Positions 31,630 through 42,159 of a stretch of DNA of 64,000 bases are shown here, piece after piece. The stretch is from positions 1 through 64,000 of the forward strand of contig JALFUW010000025.1 of NCBI GenBank assembly GCA_022786995.1, read 5' to 3'. The position numbers were made by a program, and so were the translations under genes. This DNA comes from Clostridiales bacterium. GTDB lineage: Bacteria; Bacillota; Clostridia; Oscillospirales; Oscillospiraceae. The notes under the pieces were generated by a model. It was not told the DNA's origin. It saw nothing but the letters and a program-made list of their open reading frames with translations, and did not search any database. Position 1 is the stretch's first letter. The number at the start of each line of letters is the position of its first letter.

Positions 31630-32598
31630 TTATACACCAGACAGAGCCTGATTTCCACTTCTTTTTTTACGGATCCTGTACAGCAGGGGTAGAACAAATA
31701 AAAATGGTACAATCGTCCGATATACGATGCAGCAGCTCAGAACAAGGCTGACCAGAAGCTGTATCATTTTTCCTAACCAATAGTATCGCAAAGACAGAGC
31801 CTTTGTAACGGAGACAGTTTGCGCCGTAACACACAACCCGCCTGCCGCAAGCATTCCGCTGCATAGGATGAAGCGGATAGAAACATTGGAAATCTGTGTC
31901 AATTCACAGCATCCATTGGACAGCTCCAGCAACCCGACAACCGCGACACGCACAGCCTGCGGCAAAAGCCAAAGAAACCATCTGTCCAGGAAAGCAATCC
32001 ATACACGAAACAGAACAATCCAGCCGCACACGACGCCCATTGTCTTGACGGCCCCCGCCATAATGTCACCATTTGAACTGACAGGCTGCTTATCAACACA
32101 TTCGGAATCATCCATATCAGACAAACAGCGTGCCGCAACCAGTGCGCCAGCGATATGGATTCCCCATAGTGCCCATGGCATCCAGGGCTTTGGAAACATC
32201 TGACCGACCACGCCAAAGACAAACGCGGGACCTGCGTTATTGCAGAACGCTAGCAGCTTCTGTGCCGAAGCTTTCCGCAAATGCCCATCCGCGTAGGCTT
32301 GATAGACACTCTGTGCCCCCACGGGGTATCCTCCCAGAAAGCAGGGAAGCGCAAGGGCCCCAGCTCCCCGAGGAAAACCAAGCAGAGAAGGTAGGCCCTT
32401 TTCCCGCCACGAAAAAGAGGCGGAGAAACTGAGGAAGGTGGAGGACAGGAGAAAAAAGGGAAACAGTGCCGGAATCACTGTTCGAACGCACATATCAATA
32501 CCATCAGCCGCCCCGGAAAGGGTGGTCTTCCCATCCAGAATCAGTATTAGCAGTCCGAGCGCGGATAAAATACAGGTTAATTGCCTGTGTCGATTCAC
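31630..32598 (-). CDS. YlbJ-like nucleoside-recognition/sporulation membrane protein
   Basis: Polytopic; VIPALFPFFLLSSTFLS, CFLGGYPVGAQSV, CNNAGPAFVFG; GTG start after GAGGTGAGG. Confidence 0.75.
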   Translation of the reverse strand: MNRHRQLTCILSALGLLILILDGKTTLSGAADGIDMCVRTVIPALFPFFLLSSTFLSFSASFSWREKGLPSLLGFPRGAGALALPCFLGGYPVGAQSVYQAYADGHLRKASAQKLLAFCNNAGPAFVFGVVGQMFPKPWMPWALWGIHIAGALVAARCLSDMDDSECVDKQPVSSNGDIMAGAVKTMGVVCGWIVLFRVWIAFLDRWFLWLLPQAVRVAVVGLLELSNGCCELTQISNVSIRFILCSGMLAAGGLCVTAQTVSVTKALSLRYYWLGKMIQLLVSLVLSCCIVYRTIVPFLFVLPLLYRIRKKRSGNQALSGV

Positions 32599-32673
32599 GT
32601 TCCTCACCTCGAAAGAATCTATGCAAACGAGGGTGCAGTCATTCATATCATAGTCAAAAAGGGGGTGTACGGT

Positions 32674-32961
32674 ATGGGAAAAGGATATCGAATCATGGAA
32701 CTGCTTGCAGACCGGGCGGAATTGGAATCAGAACCGATGCCGGCACAGCCCATTATCGAAATTGCCGGTGAGCAACGGATACTTGTTGAAAACCACAGGG
32801 GCGTCAGTGCATACAGTACGGAAAAGGTTGTCATCAACGTTGAATTCGGCACGATCTGTGTTTGTGGGTGCGGTCTTCGTCTGTTTCGGATGACAAAGGA
32901 ACAGCTGGTGATTCGAGGCAGGATTGACACCGTCTCCTTGCAGAGGAGGAATGGAAAATGA
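32674..32961 (+). CDS. yqfC: Sporulation protein YqfC
   Basis: PIIEIAGEQRILVENHRGVSAYSTEKVVINVEFG...LVIRGRIDTVSL; precedes yqfD. Confidence 0.88.
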   Translation: MGKGYRIMELLADRAELESEPMPAQPIIEIAGEQRILVENHRGVSAYSTEKVVINVEFGTICVCGCGLRLFRMTKEQLVIRGRIDTVSLQRRNGK

Positions 32962-34154
32962 CGTTCTGGAGATCCATCGACGGGCTCGTCGATGTGGAGT
33001 TAACCGCGGCGGAACCGGAAAAAGCGCTGACCGCTATCACACTCTCAGGCATAGGGCTGTTCGAGGTGCGTCATGATAAGAATCTTGTCTGCTCCTTTTC
33101 CATTCTGCGCAGAGACTATGCCAGACTGGCAGCATTGTGCGAAAAACAGGGACTGTCTTTGAAAACGAATCGCAGGCGAGGGATTTACTATGATTTTCTA
33201 AAGCTGCGTCATCGGAAAATACTGCTGACAGGCATAGGACTGCTTCTGTTCAGCGCACTTTTTCTGCCGTCAAGAATCCTGTTCGTCCGTGTGGAGGGAA
33301 ATGATGGGATACCGGCAAATCGGATCCTTTCCGTGGCGGAGGAATGCGGAATCCATATGGGTGCCTCCAGAAGGTATGTTCGTAGCGAGAAAGTCAAAAA
33401 TGCCTTATTGGACGCGATCCCACAGCTTCAGTGGGCAGGTGTGAATACGAGCGGCTGTACGGCCGTCATTTCTGTCCGGGAACGGGTGGTCAGCCCTTCT
33501 TTTCAGGAGCAAAGCGCTGTATCAAGCATCATAGCTGACAGGGACGGCTATATTCTATCCTGTGTCGTTACGCAGGGTACTGCCAAGATTCAGCCGGGGC
33601 AGTCTGTTCGAAAGGGACAAACACTGATTTCCGGCTATACGGAATGCGGCATTTACATTCAGGCGGCGCAGGCAAAAGGCGAGATCATTGCCCAGACCAA
33701 CAGGGAACTGAATGTGGTTGCCCCCGTAAACTGTATGAAACGGACAGTCAGGACAGATTCCACAAGGGGGATCAGCCTGCTTCTGGGAAAAAAACGTATC
33801 TTTTTTTGGAAAGGTAGTGGAATTTTGGATGCCGGATGTGGTAGAATGTATAAACAGTATGATTTAACGTTACCGGGCGGTTTTCGGCTGCCCGTCGCTC
33901 TGTGCGTGGACACATACAAGCACTTTGATTTGGAGAACTATGCGTCCGAGGCATCTTCACTGGAAGCGTTTGCCCCTCGCTATCTGAAATCACAAATGGT
34001 CGCGGGACAGATTCAGAGCGGTACGCAGGCGGTTGTGCGAAGCGGTGACGTGCTTCTGCTTAGGGGAAGCTATGTCTGCACAGAATCAATCGGTAAAGTG
34101 AAACCAGAACAGATTGGAGAGACAAATGGCAAAACAAACGGAGAGAATCGTTAA
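32958..34154 (+). CDS. yqfD: Sporulation protein YqfD
   Basis: Position between yqfC and phoH; single TM plus extracytoplasmic domain. Confidence 0.9.
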   Translation: MTFWRSIDGLVDVELTAAEPEKALTAITLSGIGLFEVRHDKNLVCSFSILRRDYARLAALCEKQGLSLKTNRRRGIYYDFLKLRHRKILLTGIGLLLFSALFLPSRILFVRVEGNDGIPANRILSVAEECGIHMGASRRYVRSEKVKNALLDAIPQLQWAGVNTSGCTAVISVRERVVSPSFQEQSAVSSIIADRDGYILSCVVTQGTAKIQPGQSVRKGQTLISGYTECGIYIQAAQAKGEIIAQTNRELNVVAPVNCMKRTVRTDSTRGISLLLGKKRIFFWKGSGILDAGCGRMYKQYDLTLPGGFRLPVALCVDTYKHFDLENYASEASSLEAFAPRYLKSQMVAGQIQSGTQAVVRSGDVLLLRGSYVCTESIGKVKPEQIGETNGKTNGENR

Positions 34155-35139
34155 TGCGGATCGTGTAGAGGACCTGATTGCGGTTTTTGGATCCTTTGAC
34201 GAGAATATCAAGCGTATCGAGCAGGCTTTGAACGTGCAGGTTGTCAATCGCGGCACCGATCTGCGGGTGTCCGGCGACGAGGAAATGGTCGACAAAGCTG
34301 TCCGTACAATCGAGGGGCTTCTGACGCTGGCCTCCAAAGGGGAAGTAATTGATGAGCAGCGTGTCCGATATCTGATTACACTGGTCAATGAGGGAAATGA
34401 TCAGCAGGTCGCCCAGATGACAAAGGACGTGGTCTGCATCACCGCCAAGGGAAAGCCCATCAAAGCCAAAACCGTTGGTCAGCAGCGCTATATGCGGGCG
34501 ATCCAGTCCAATACGGTCACCATTGGCGTTGGCCCTGCCGGTACGGGCAAGACCTATCTGGCTGTGGCGGCAGCGGTTGCCGCTTTTCGTGAGCGAACGG
34601 TGAATCGGATCATTCTGACCCGCCCCGCTGTTGAGGCAGGGGAGCGCCTGGGATTTCTGCCGGGAGATCTGCAGAATAAGGTTGACCCCTACCTTCGCCC
34701 GCTTTACGATGCGCTGTATGATATGCTGGGTGCGGAAACCTTCCAGAAGTACCAGGAGCGCGGCTCCATTGAGGTGGCGCCCCTTGCCTATATGCGCGGC
34801 AGAACGCTGGATGACAGTTTTATCATTCTGGATGAAGCCCAGAATACCACACGGGAGCAGATGAAAATGTTCCTTACCCGTCTGGGTTTTGGTTCGAAAA
34901 TCGTGATCACCGGCGATGTGACCCAAATTGACCTGCCGGAGGATAAGGTTTCCGGCCTGAAGGACGCCATCCGGGTTCTGGACGGAGTAAAAGATATCGC
35001 GATCTGCCGCCTGACCTCAGCGGATGTAGTACGTCATGCGCTGGTACAGGAGATTATCAACGCTTACGAGAAAGCGAACAGCAAGCCGACTGCAAAGAAG
35101 CCCCAGCAGTTCAGCGGGCGGTATAAGAGGAAGAATTAA
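34126..35139 (+). CDS. phoH: PhoH family ATPase
   Basis: GPAGTGKTYLAVAAAVAAF, LTRPAVEAGERLGFLPGDLQNKVDPYLRPLYDAL. Confidence 0.95.
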   Translation: MAKQTERIVNADRVEDLIAVFGSFDENIKRIEQALNVQVVNRGTDLRVSGDEEMVDKAVRTIEGLLTLASKGEVIDEQRVRYLITLVNEGNDQQVAQMTKDVVCITAKGKPIKAKTVGQQRYMRAIQSNTVTIGVGPAGTGKTYLAVAAAVAAFRERTVNRIILTRPAVEAGERLGFLPGDLQNKVDPYLRPLYDALYDMLGAETFQKYQERGSIEVAPLAYMRGRTLDDSFIILDEAQNTTREQMKMFLTRLGFGSKIVITGDVTQIDLPEDKVSGLKDAIRVLDGVKDIAICRLTSADVVRHALVQEIINAYEKANSKPTAKKPQQFSGRYKRKN

Positions 35140-35140
35140 C

Positions 35141-35641
35141 ATGACACATAAGATTAATCTGGTTTTTGAGCAGCTCAGCCTGCAAAAATTTACAATCAGC
35201 GGTATTATCCGTAAATGCATTCAGGAAACGCTCCGTGCCGAGGGCATCAGTGCAAAATGCGAAATTAACGTACTGGTGACCAATGATGGGGGCATTCATA
35301 CCATCAATCGGGAAAGCCGGGGCATCGACAGGCCAACGGATGTATTGAGTTTTCCTATGTTTCAGCTGGAGGCGGGGAATCCACCCAACGACTGGTCAGA
35401 ATATGAGGACCCGGAGACCGGTCTTGTTCCGTTGGGAGATATGTGCATCAGCCTGGAGCGGGCCACGGCGCAGGCGCAGGAATTCGGTCACTCCGTCCGC
35501 CGGGAGGTTGGCTATCTGACCATCCATTCCATGCTGCATCTGCTGGGCTATGACCATCTGGATGAGGCAGAGCAGAAACGCCAGATGCGCGCCAGGGAAG
35601 AAGCAATCGCCGCGGGTATTCACGGAATGTGCAGAGATTGA
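35141..35641 (+). CDS. ybeY: Endoribonuclease YbeY
   Basis: Motif HSMLHLLGYDHLDEAE; after phoH. Confidence 0.95.
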   Translation: MTHKINLVFEQLSLQKFTISGIIRKCIQETLRAEGISAKCEINVLVTNDGGIHTINRESRGIDRPTDVLSFPMFQLEAGNPPNDWSEYEDPETGLVPLGDMCISLERATAQAQEFGHSVRREVGYLTIHSMLHLLGYDHLDEAEQKRQMRAREEAIAAGIHGMCRD

Positions 35642-35661
35642 TGATTACACAGGAGAAGAAT

Positions 35662-36549
35662 ATGAAAACGAAAACCGCTATCATTACCATTGCAGGCCGC
35701 CCCAATGTGGGAAAGTCCACCCTGACCAACTATCTGGTAGGTGAAAAGATTGCCATCGTGTCCAATAAACCCCAGACCACCCGAAATCGAATCTGCGGAA
35801 TTGTCACGAAGGACAACCTGCAATTCATTTTCATGGATACCCCCGGCTACCACAAGGCCCGTACCAAACTGGGAGATTACATGGTCAGCACCGTCCGGGA
35901 GTCCATCTCCGATGTGGACGCCACCATTCTGGTTGTGGAACCAATTCCCTCCGTCGGCACCCAGGAGGAGGCTCTGATTGAGCGAATCCGTGCCACCCAC
36001 TGTCCCGCAATTCTGGTTATAAATAAGATTGATACCGTGGAGAAGGACAAGCTGCTGGAGGTCATTGCGGCCTATTCCGCCACCGGCGCATTTGACTCCA
36101 TCATTCCCATCTCCGCCAAAACCGGCGATGGCGTGGACGTCCTGCTGGCGGAATGCGAAAAGTATGCACAGGAGGGCCCCTTCCTGTTCCCGGATGACGT
36201 AACCACCGACCAGCCGGAGCGGCAGGTCATGGCCGAGATCATTCGGGAAAAGCTTCTGTGGTGTCTGGATAAGGAAATCCCCCACGGAACGGCGGTGGAA
36301 ATCAACACCTTCAGCGAACGTGACAATGGCATTATCGATCTGGATGCTACCATTTACTGCGAAAAGGCCAGCCACAAGGGCATTATCATCGGAAAGCAGG
36401 GAGCCATGCTGAAGAAAATCTCGTCTCTTGCCCGGGCGGATTGTGAGAAATTCATGGGAACCAAAGTCTACCTGACCACATGGGTAAAGGTGAAGGAAAA
36501 CTGGCGTGACAGTGATTTCATGGTTCGAAATTTTGGCTACAGCGAATAA
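35662..36549 (+). CDS. era: GTPase Era
   Basis: GRPNVGKSTLTNYLVGEKIAIVSNKPQTTRNRI, DTPGYHKART, KH domain. Confidence 0.97.
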   Translation: MKTKTAIITIAGRPNVGKSTLTNYLVGEKIAIVSNKPQTTRNRICGIVTKDNLQFIFMDTPGYHKARTKLGDYMVSTVRESISDVDATILVVEPIPSVGTQEEALIERIRATHCPAILVINKIDTVEKDKLLEVIAAYSATGAFDSIIPISAKTGDGVDVLLAECEKYAQEGPFLFPDDVTTDQPERQVMAEIIREKLLWCLDKEIPHGTAVEINTFSERDNGIIDLDATIYCEKASHKGIIIGKQGAMLKKISSLARADCEKFMGTKVYLTTWVKVKENWRDSDFMVRNFGYSE

Positions 36550-36604
36550 TTTCCAGTGGTAAAACCGCCATCATTGCAAATCCTATCCACAGGAGGGATG
36601 CACG

Positions 36605-36748
36605 ATGGAAGCAAGAGAGTATTGGCAGCTTTTTTGGGAGACCGGCGCGCCGGAAGCCTATCTACTCTACAGCAGGCAAGTAAAATCGGAGGCACAATAT
36701 GTACTTGACCGTTCAGGGCATCGTCCTGAGAGTGACGGACTACAATGA
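36605..36748 (+). CDS. yqzL: YqzL-like microprotein (47 aa)
   Basis: MEAREYWQLFWETGAPEAYLLYSRQVKSEAQYVLDRSGHRPESDGLQ; preceded by AGGAGG; sits between era and recO as yqzL does in Bacillus; absent from the ORF track because of size. Confidence 0.7.
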   Translation: MEAREYWQLFWETGAPEAYLLYSRQVKSEAQYVLDRSGHRPESDGLQ

Positions 36749-37457
36749 CCGTGATGCCCTGCTCACGGTGCTGACCAGGGGACATGGCAGGCTGACCATC
36801 AAGGCCCGGGGTCTGCGTCGAAAAAACAGCCCACTGACCGCACCCTGCCAGCTGCTGGCCTTTGGTGAATTTACACTGTTTGAATACCGGGGGCAGTATA
36901 CAATCAATGAGGCCCACTCTATTGAGCTGTTCTCGCCATTGCGCAGAAGCTTAACCAAGCTTTCGCTGGCAACGTACTTTGCGCAGGCTTCCGAGATGCT
37001 CTCTCAGGAGGACCTGCCAAACCCCGAACTGCTATCGCTGCTGCTGAACAGCCTGTATGCACTGTGCAATTTGAAGCTGCCTGAAGCACAGATTAAGGCG
37101 GTCTTTGAACTGCGGGCAGCCTGCCTGTCTGGCTACACGCCGGATTTGTTTGGCTGCCACATCTGCGGCAATCAGAATCCGACCCGCTTTGACCTGCGGG
37201 CAGGACAGCTGGAATGTGAGAATTGCCGCAGTTCAGAATCCGATGGTATTCGTTTGCCGGTAACGCCGGCGATTCTGGAAGCCATGCGGTATATCTGTTT
37301 GTGTGACCCAAAACGGCTGTTTTCCTTTACGATAGGGGAAGAAACGCTGTTGCAGCTGGCAAATCTGACAGAAGCTTATCTGGCAACCCAGCTGGAACGG
37401 GGCTTTTCTACCCTGGATTTCTACAAATCTCTTTACATAGGAGAAAAATATGTCTGA
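36699..37457 (+). CDS. recO: DNA repair protein RecO
   Basis: VQGIVLRVTDYNDRDALLTVLTRGHGRLTIKARGLRR; CxxC zinc site. Confidence 0.93.
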   Translation: MYLTVQGIVLRVTDYNDRDALLTVLTRGHGRLTIKARGLRRKNSPLTAPCQLLAFGEFTLFEYRGQYTINEAHSIELFSPLRRSLTKLSLATYFAQASEMLSQEDLPNPELLSLLLNSLYALCNLKLPEAQIKAVFELRAACLSGYTPDLFGCHICGNQNPTRFDLRAGQLECENCRSSESDGIRLPVTPAILEAMRYICLCDPKRLFSFTIGEETLLQLANLTEAYLATQLERGFSTLDFYKSLYIGEKYV

Positions 37458-39828
37458 ATTATATGAAAAATCTCTGCAAAAACTGGAATTGCCCCAGGTT
37501 TTACAACTGCTGTCTGCCTGCGCCGGCAGCATAGGCGGCAAAGAAGCCTGTCTGCGGCTTTCTCCGACTACAGATCTGGAGGAAGTGGAGCTGCTGCTTC
37601 AGCAGACAACTGCTGCCTCTGATTTATGTGACCGAAAGGGCAACCTGGTCTTTGGTGATGTCACGGATGTATCTGCCTCTCTTGAGCGTGCCGAACGGGG
37701 CGGAACCCTGCAGCCCAAGGAACTAACGCGCATTGCGGGCATCCTTCGCTGTGCCCGAACCACCCGGGGCTATGTCTCCGAAGACGACGAAAAAACAGTT
37801 CTGGATTCTCTGTTCAGCGCACTGACACCCAACAAGTATCTGGAAGACAGAATTTTCGGCGCGATACTGTCTGAGGATGAAATCGCTGATACGGCCTCTG
37901 CCGCGCTGGCTGATATCCGCCGCCATATGCGTATTCAGTCAGGCAAAATTCGGGATAGCCTGCAGAAGGTGATTTCCTCTCCTGCTTATTCCAAATTTCT
38001 TCGGGAGCCCATTATCACCATTCGTCAGGGCCGCTATGTTGTCCCGGTAAAAAGCGAGTGTAAAAATGATGTGCCCGGTCTTGTACATGATGTTTCCGCC
38101 TCCGGCTCAACTTATTTTGTGGAACCCATGTCCGCAGTCAACGCAAATAATGCCCTGCGGGAGCTGGAACTGAAGGAAAAGAAGGAAATTGAGCGGATTT
38201 TGGCGGAGCTGTCTGCCGAGGCAGCAGGTTATCGAGAAGCCATCAACCTGGACTACCAGATGCTGGTACAGCTGGATGTGATCTTCGCCAAGGCAAAGCT
38301 TGCCTATCAGATGCGTGCAGGCGCGCCCATTATGAACGATCAGGGCAGGGTAGAGCTGCGCAAGGCCCGGCATCCGCTGATTGATACAAAATCGGTCGTG
38401 CCGATTACCGTTCGGCTGGGCACAGACTTCGACACCATGATCATCACCGGCCCCAACACCGGCGGCAAAACTGTAACATTGAAAACCATCGGCTTGCTGA
38501 CGCTGATGGCCGAATGCGGTATGCACATTCCGGCTGGGGACGGAAGCGTACTGTCGACCTTCGATGCCATTCTGGCAGACATCGGCGACGAGCAGTCTAT
38601 CGCGCAAAGCCTGTCCACCTTCTCCAGCCATATGCGCACCATCGTGGATGTGGTAGCCCAGTGTGATGATCGGACGCTGGTGCTGTTCGACGAATTGGGC
38701 GCCGGTACGGATCCGGCGGAGGGTGCCGCTCTGGCGACTGCTATTATTGAATTCTGCCGAAAAATGGGCAGTCATGTTGTGGCTACGACCCACTATGCGG
38801 AGCTAAAGCTCTACGCCATGCGCACAAAAGGAGTCATCAACGCCTCCTGTGAATTTGACGTGGAAACACTGCGTCCTACCTATAAACTGCTCATCGGCAT
38901 TCCCGGAAAGTCCAACGCCTTCGCCATTTCCCGGAAGCTTGGCCTGGCGGAGGAAATCCTGAAAGAAGCGGACGACCTGGTAGATAAGAGTGATAAGGAT
39001 TTTGAAGATGTCCTTGCCCAGCTGGAACAGCAGCGTCAGCAAATGGAGTCTGCCCGTCAGGAGGCAGAGCGGCTGCGTCAGGAAACCGCGAAAATCAAGC
39101 AGCAGAGTGAGGAATACCACGAGCAGCTTCGCCGGGAAAAGGAGAAAGCCATGGAATCCGCCCGGCGGGAGGCACAGCATATCATTGAGGAAGCCCGTGC
39201 CGCCGCGAATATTGCCAGCGAAGAGCTGAAAGCCATGAAGAAACAGCTTCAGGACAGTGCGGACACCACGGGCATCAACCAGCGGCAGTCTGATCTGCGC
39301 AGAAATCTGAATGAGGTGGAGGAAAAGCTCCATGCCGCCCAGCCCCAGCGGGAGCGTCCCAAGCCCAGCCGCGGTATACTGGTGGGCGATACTGTGGAGC
39401 TTCTGAAACTGGGGACAAAAGCCAGTGTTATCGCCATCAATAAGGATGGCACCCTTCAGCTTCAGGCGGGCATTCTGAAAATGACCGCTGCTCAGGAGGA
39501 AGTGTACCTGCTGGAAAACCAGAATCCCTACAAAGAAAAGGGCGCCCGTCCCAAGCATTCCGGCAAGGAAATGAAGCTGACCGCCATGCCGACGGAAGTT
39601 GATCTGCGCGGCATGGATGCCATTGAAGCGGTGTGCGTATTGGAGCGGTATCTGGACGAGGCCATGCGAGCCAATCTGACACAGGTTCGCATCATCCATG
39701 GAAAAGGTACCGGCACCCTTCGGGCGGCTGTGCAGCAGGCACTGAAGAAGAACAGGTTTATCAAAAGCTTCCGACTTGGTCAATACGGGGAAGGTGAAGA
39801 CGGCGTAACCATTGCTGCATTCCGATAA
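37450..39828 (+). CDS. mutS2: Endonuclease MutS2
   Basis: GPNTGGKTVTLKTIGLLTLMAECGMHIPA, C-terminal Smr VDLRGMDAIEA...IIHGKGTGTLR. Confidence 0.96.
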   Translation: MSELYEKSLQKLELPQVLQLLSACAGSIGGKEACLRLSPTTDLEEVELLLQQTTAASDLCDRKGNLVFGDVTDVSASLERAERGGTLQPKELTRIAGILRCARTTRGYVSEDDEKTVLDSLFSALTPNKYLEDRIFGAILSEDEIADTASAALADIRRHMRIQSGKIRDSLQKVISSPAYSKFLREPIITIRQGRYVVPVKSECKNDVPGLVHDVSASGSTYFVEPMSAVNANNALRELELKEKKEIERILAELSAEAAGYREAINLDYQMLVQLDVIFAKAKLAYQMRAGAPIMNDQGRVELRKARHPLIDTKSVVPITVRLGTDFDTMIITGPNTGGKTVTLKTIGLLTLMAECGMHIPAGDGSVLSTFDAILADIGDEQSIAQSLSTFSSHMRTIVDVVAQCDDRTLVLFDELGAGTDPAEGAALATAIIEFCRKMGSHVVATTHYAELKLYAMRTKGVINASCEFDVETLRPTYKLLIGIPGKSNAFAISRKLGLAEEILKEADDLVDKSDKDFEDVLAQLEQQRQQMESARQEAERLRQETAKIKQQSEEYHEQLRREKEKAMESARREAQHIIEEARAAANIASEELKAMKKQLQDSADTTGINQRQSDLRRNLNEVEEKLHAAQPQRERPKPSRGILVGDTVELLKLGTKASVIAINKDGTLQLQAGILKMTAAQEEVYLLENQNPYKEKGARPKHSGKEMKLTAMPTEVDLRGMDAIEAVCVLERYLDEAMRANLTQVRIIHGKGTGTLRAAVQQALKKNRFIKSFRLGQYGEGEDGVTIAAFR

Positions 39829-39916
39829 AAAGTGTCGAAGGAAGATACTGGAAACGTTTTCAACAAGAATCGACATTCTTTTAGCACACTTCTTGTGAAA
39901 ACAGGACGAAAATTAG

Positions 39917-39944
39917 TTGACTTTTTCGGTAAAAATGCTATGAT
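39917..39944 (+). promoter_or_regulatory. Promoter upstream of the HPr-like gene
   Basis: TTGACT-16 nt-TATGAT. Confidence 0.55.
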
Positions 39945-39994
39945 ATAGGCAGACCCGTTGCATCCGCACGGATGTGATGAAAAGGAGTGGAATT

Positions 39995-40255
39995 ATGTTT
40001 AATAAAGAAGTCGTTGTTCGCTGCGAATCCGGTCTGCACAACAGACAGGCAACCTATTTTGTGCAGAAAGCTAACGAATTTGAAAGCAGCATCTGGCTGG
40101 AGTCCGGAAGCCGCAAGATGAACGCCAAGAGTCTTCTGGGCATTATGTCTCTGGGAATTGTCACCGGCTCTACTGTTACACTGAGCGCGGTTGGCCCCGA
40201 TGAGGAAGCTGCGGTGGCGGCTCTGGATGTGCTGCTCCAGCGGGACGTTTATTAA
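39995..40255 (+). CDS. HPr-family phosphocarrier protein with variant active-site loop
   Basis: CESGLHNRQATYFVQKANEF...SRKMNAKSLLGIMSLGI; HPr fold and Ser46-type motif. Confidence 0.85.
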   Translation: MFNKEVVVRCESGLHNRQATYFVQKANEFESSIWLESGSRKMNAKSLLGIMSLGIVTGSTVTLSAVGPDEEAAVAALDVLLQRDVY

Positions 40256-40333
40256 CATCACTTTACTTAACCGCCTCGGTGCCCGGAAAAGCATTGGGGC
40301 GGTATTCATTTCCAATTTGAGGGGAGAATCTGC

Positions 40334-42151
40334 GTGACATTTGATGAGCTGAAAGAAAAGGCGCTGAGTCTGCCCTATGCACCGGGCGTCTACATCATGC
40401 GGGATCAGACGGATAAGGTGATTTATGTCGGAAAGGCAAAGAAGCTGAAAAACCGGGTCAGCCAGTATTTTCAGGACACCGCGTCCCATACACCGAAAAC
40501 CCGTATCATGGTCAGTAAAATTCATCATTTTGACGTGATTGTCGCGGCTTCCGAGTTTGAAGCGCTGGTGCTGGAGTGCTCCCTGATCAAACGGTATCTT
40601 CCGAAGTACAATATCCTTCTGAAGGATGACAAAGGCTATCCCTATCTTCGCCTGGATATGCGGGAGATCTATCCCAAGATCACCCTGGTAAGTAAGCTCA
40701 GTGACGATGGAGCAGAATATTTTGGCCCCTTCGGCGGCAGGAGTGTCACCCATGACGTGATGGAAGCCCTTCGCCTGACATTGAAGCTCCCCGGTTGCCA
40801 TTTGCAGTTTCCCAGGGATGTGGGGAAGGGGAGACCTTGCCTCAATTACCACATGAACCAGTGCGCCGGATGGTGTCAGGAAGGGAAGTCCTGCACGGAA
40901 TACCGGCAGACCATGCTGCAGGCCCGAGAACTGCTCCGTGGAAACTACAAAGTCGTGGCTGATGAGATTCGGGAGCAGATGCTTTCCGCTTCGGAAAATC
41001 TGGAATTTGAGCTTGCCGCAAATCTTCGCGACCGATTACATGCCGTGGAGAATCTGGGTCAGAAACAGCTTGTAACAGCCGGTACACTGGCCGATACGGA
41101 CGTAATTGGCTATGGCGAAACCGAAGCAAAAGCCTGCTTTGCGGTGCTTCATTTCTCCGGCGGTAATCTGCTGGATAAAGAATACGAAGTGTTTCCAAAG
41201 CCGGACGAAAAAACCGAGGCCGTATCGAGCCTGATGAAGCAATTCTATTTAAGCCGTGGACTGGCTCCCAAACGTGTCCTCCTGCCTTTTTCACTGGATG
41301 ATTCAGAGCTTTTTTCCCGGCTTCTGGAGCAGCAGCTTGGCCGTCTTCCGAAGCTGTCGGTACCACAAAGGGGGGATAATGCGCGTCTTGTGGAATTGGC
41401 CTGCAAAAACGCGCAGGAGGAGGCAGAGCGGGTGACGGGGAAGGACGAACGCGTCAGCGCAACACTGTCCCTCCTTGGAAAAATGCTGATGATGGAACCG
41501 CCAATGCGGATTGAATCTTTTGATATTTCCAACATTTCGGGGACAGATATTGTTGCCAGCATGGTGGTTTTCCAATCAGGAAAACCATACAAAAGCGGCT
41601 ATAAACGCTTCAAAGTGGAAGGCCTTGACAATCAGGATGATTATGCTTCCATGCACCAGGTTGTGAAACGGCGATTTGCGCATTATAAGGAAGGGGATAA
41701 GGGCTTTGAGGCGGCACCGGATCTGCTGCTGATTGACGGCGGCGTAAACCACGCCAGAACCGCGGTGCGCGCGTTGGGAGAATTGGAACTGGAGTTTCCT
41801 GTGTTCGGTATGGTGAAAGATGACAGGCACCGTACAAGGGCACTGGTGACGTCGGAGGGGCAGGAGATCCGCATTGACAATAACCAGGCGGTCTTCTCCC
41901 TGATAGGAAGCATTCAGGAGGAAACCCACCGATTTGCCATTTCGTACCACCGTCAGCTGCGCAGCAAGAGGCTGCGCCATTCCGAACTGGATGATATTCC
42001 CGGAATCGGCCCGAAAAGAAAACAGGAATTGCTGAGGCAGTTTAAATCCATTCAAGCAATCCGTCAGGCTACGCTGCCCGAGCTGGAGCGCCTGCTTCCG
42101 AAAGATGCGGCGGCGGCAGTTTACGCACATTTCCAAAATACAGAAGGCTAG
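40334..42151 (+). CDS. uvrC: Excinuclease ABC subunit C
   Basis: PYAPGVYIMRDQTDKVIYVGKAKKLKNRVSQYF; C-terminal HhH. Confidence 0.96.
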   Translation: MTFDELKEKALSLPYAPGVYIMRDQTDKVIYVGKAKKLKNRVSQYFQDTASHTPKTRIMVSKIHHFDVIVAASEFEALVLECSLIKRYLPKYNILLKDDKGYPYLRLDMREIYPKITLVSKLSDDGAEYFGPFGGRSVTHDVMEALRLTLKLPGCHLQFPRDVGKGRPCLNYHMNQCAGWCQEGKSCTEYRQTMLQARELLRGNYKVVADEIREQMLSASENLEFELAANLRDRLHAVENLGQKQLVTAGTLADTDVIGYGETEAKACFAVLHFSGGNLLDKEYEVFPKPDEKTEAVSSLMKQFYLSRGLAPKRVLLPFSLDDSELFSRLLEQQLGRLPKLSVPQRGDNARLVELACKNAQEEAERVTGKDERVSATLSLLGKMLMMEPPMRIESFDISNISGTDIVASMVVFQSGKPYKSGYKRFKVEGLDNQDDYASMHQVVKRRFAHYKEGDKGFEAAPDLLLIDGGVNHARTAVRALGELELEFPVFGMVKDDRHRTRALVTSEGQEIRIDNNQAVFSLIGSIQEETHRFAISYHRQLRSKRLRHSELDDIPGIGPKRKQELLRQFKSIQAIRQATLPELERLLPKDAAAAVYAHFQNTEG

Positions 42152-42159
42152 GTGATAAA

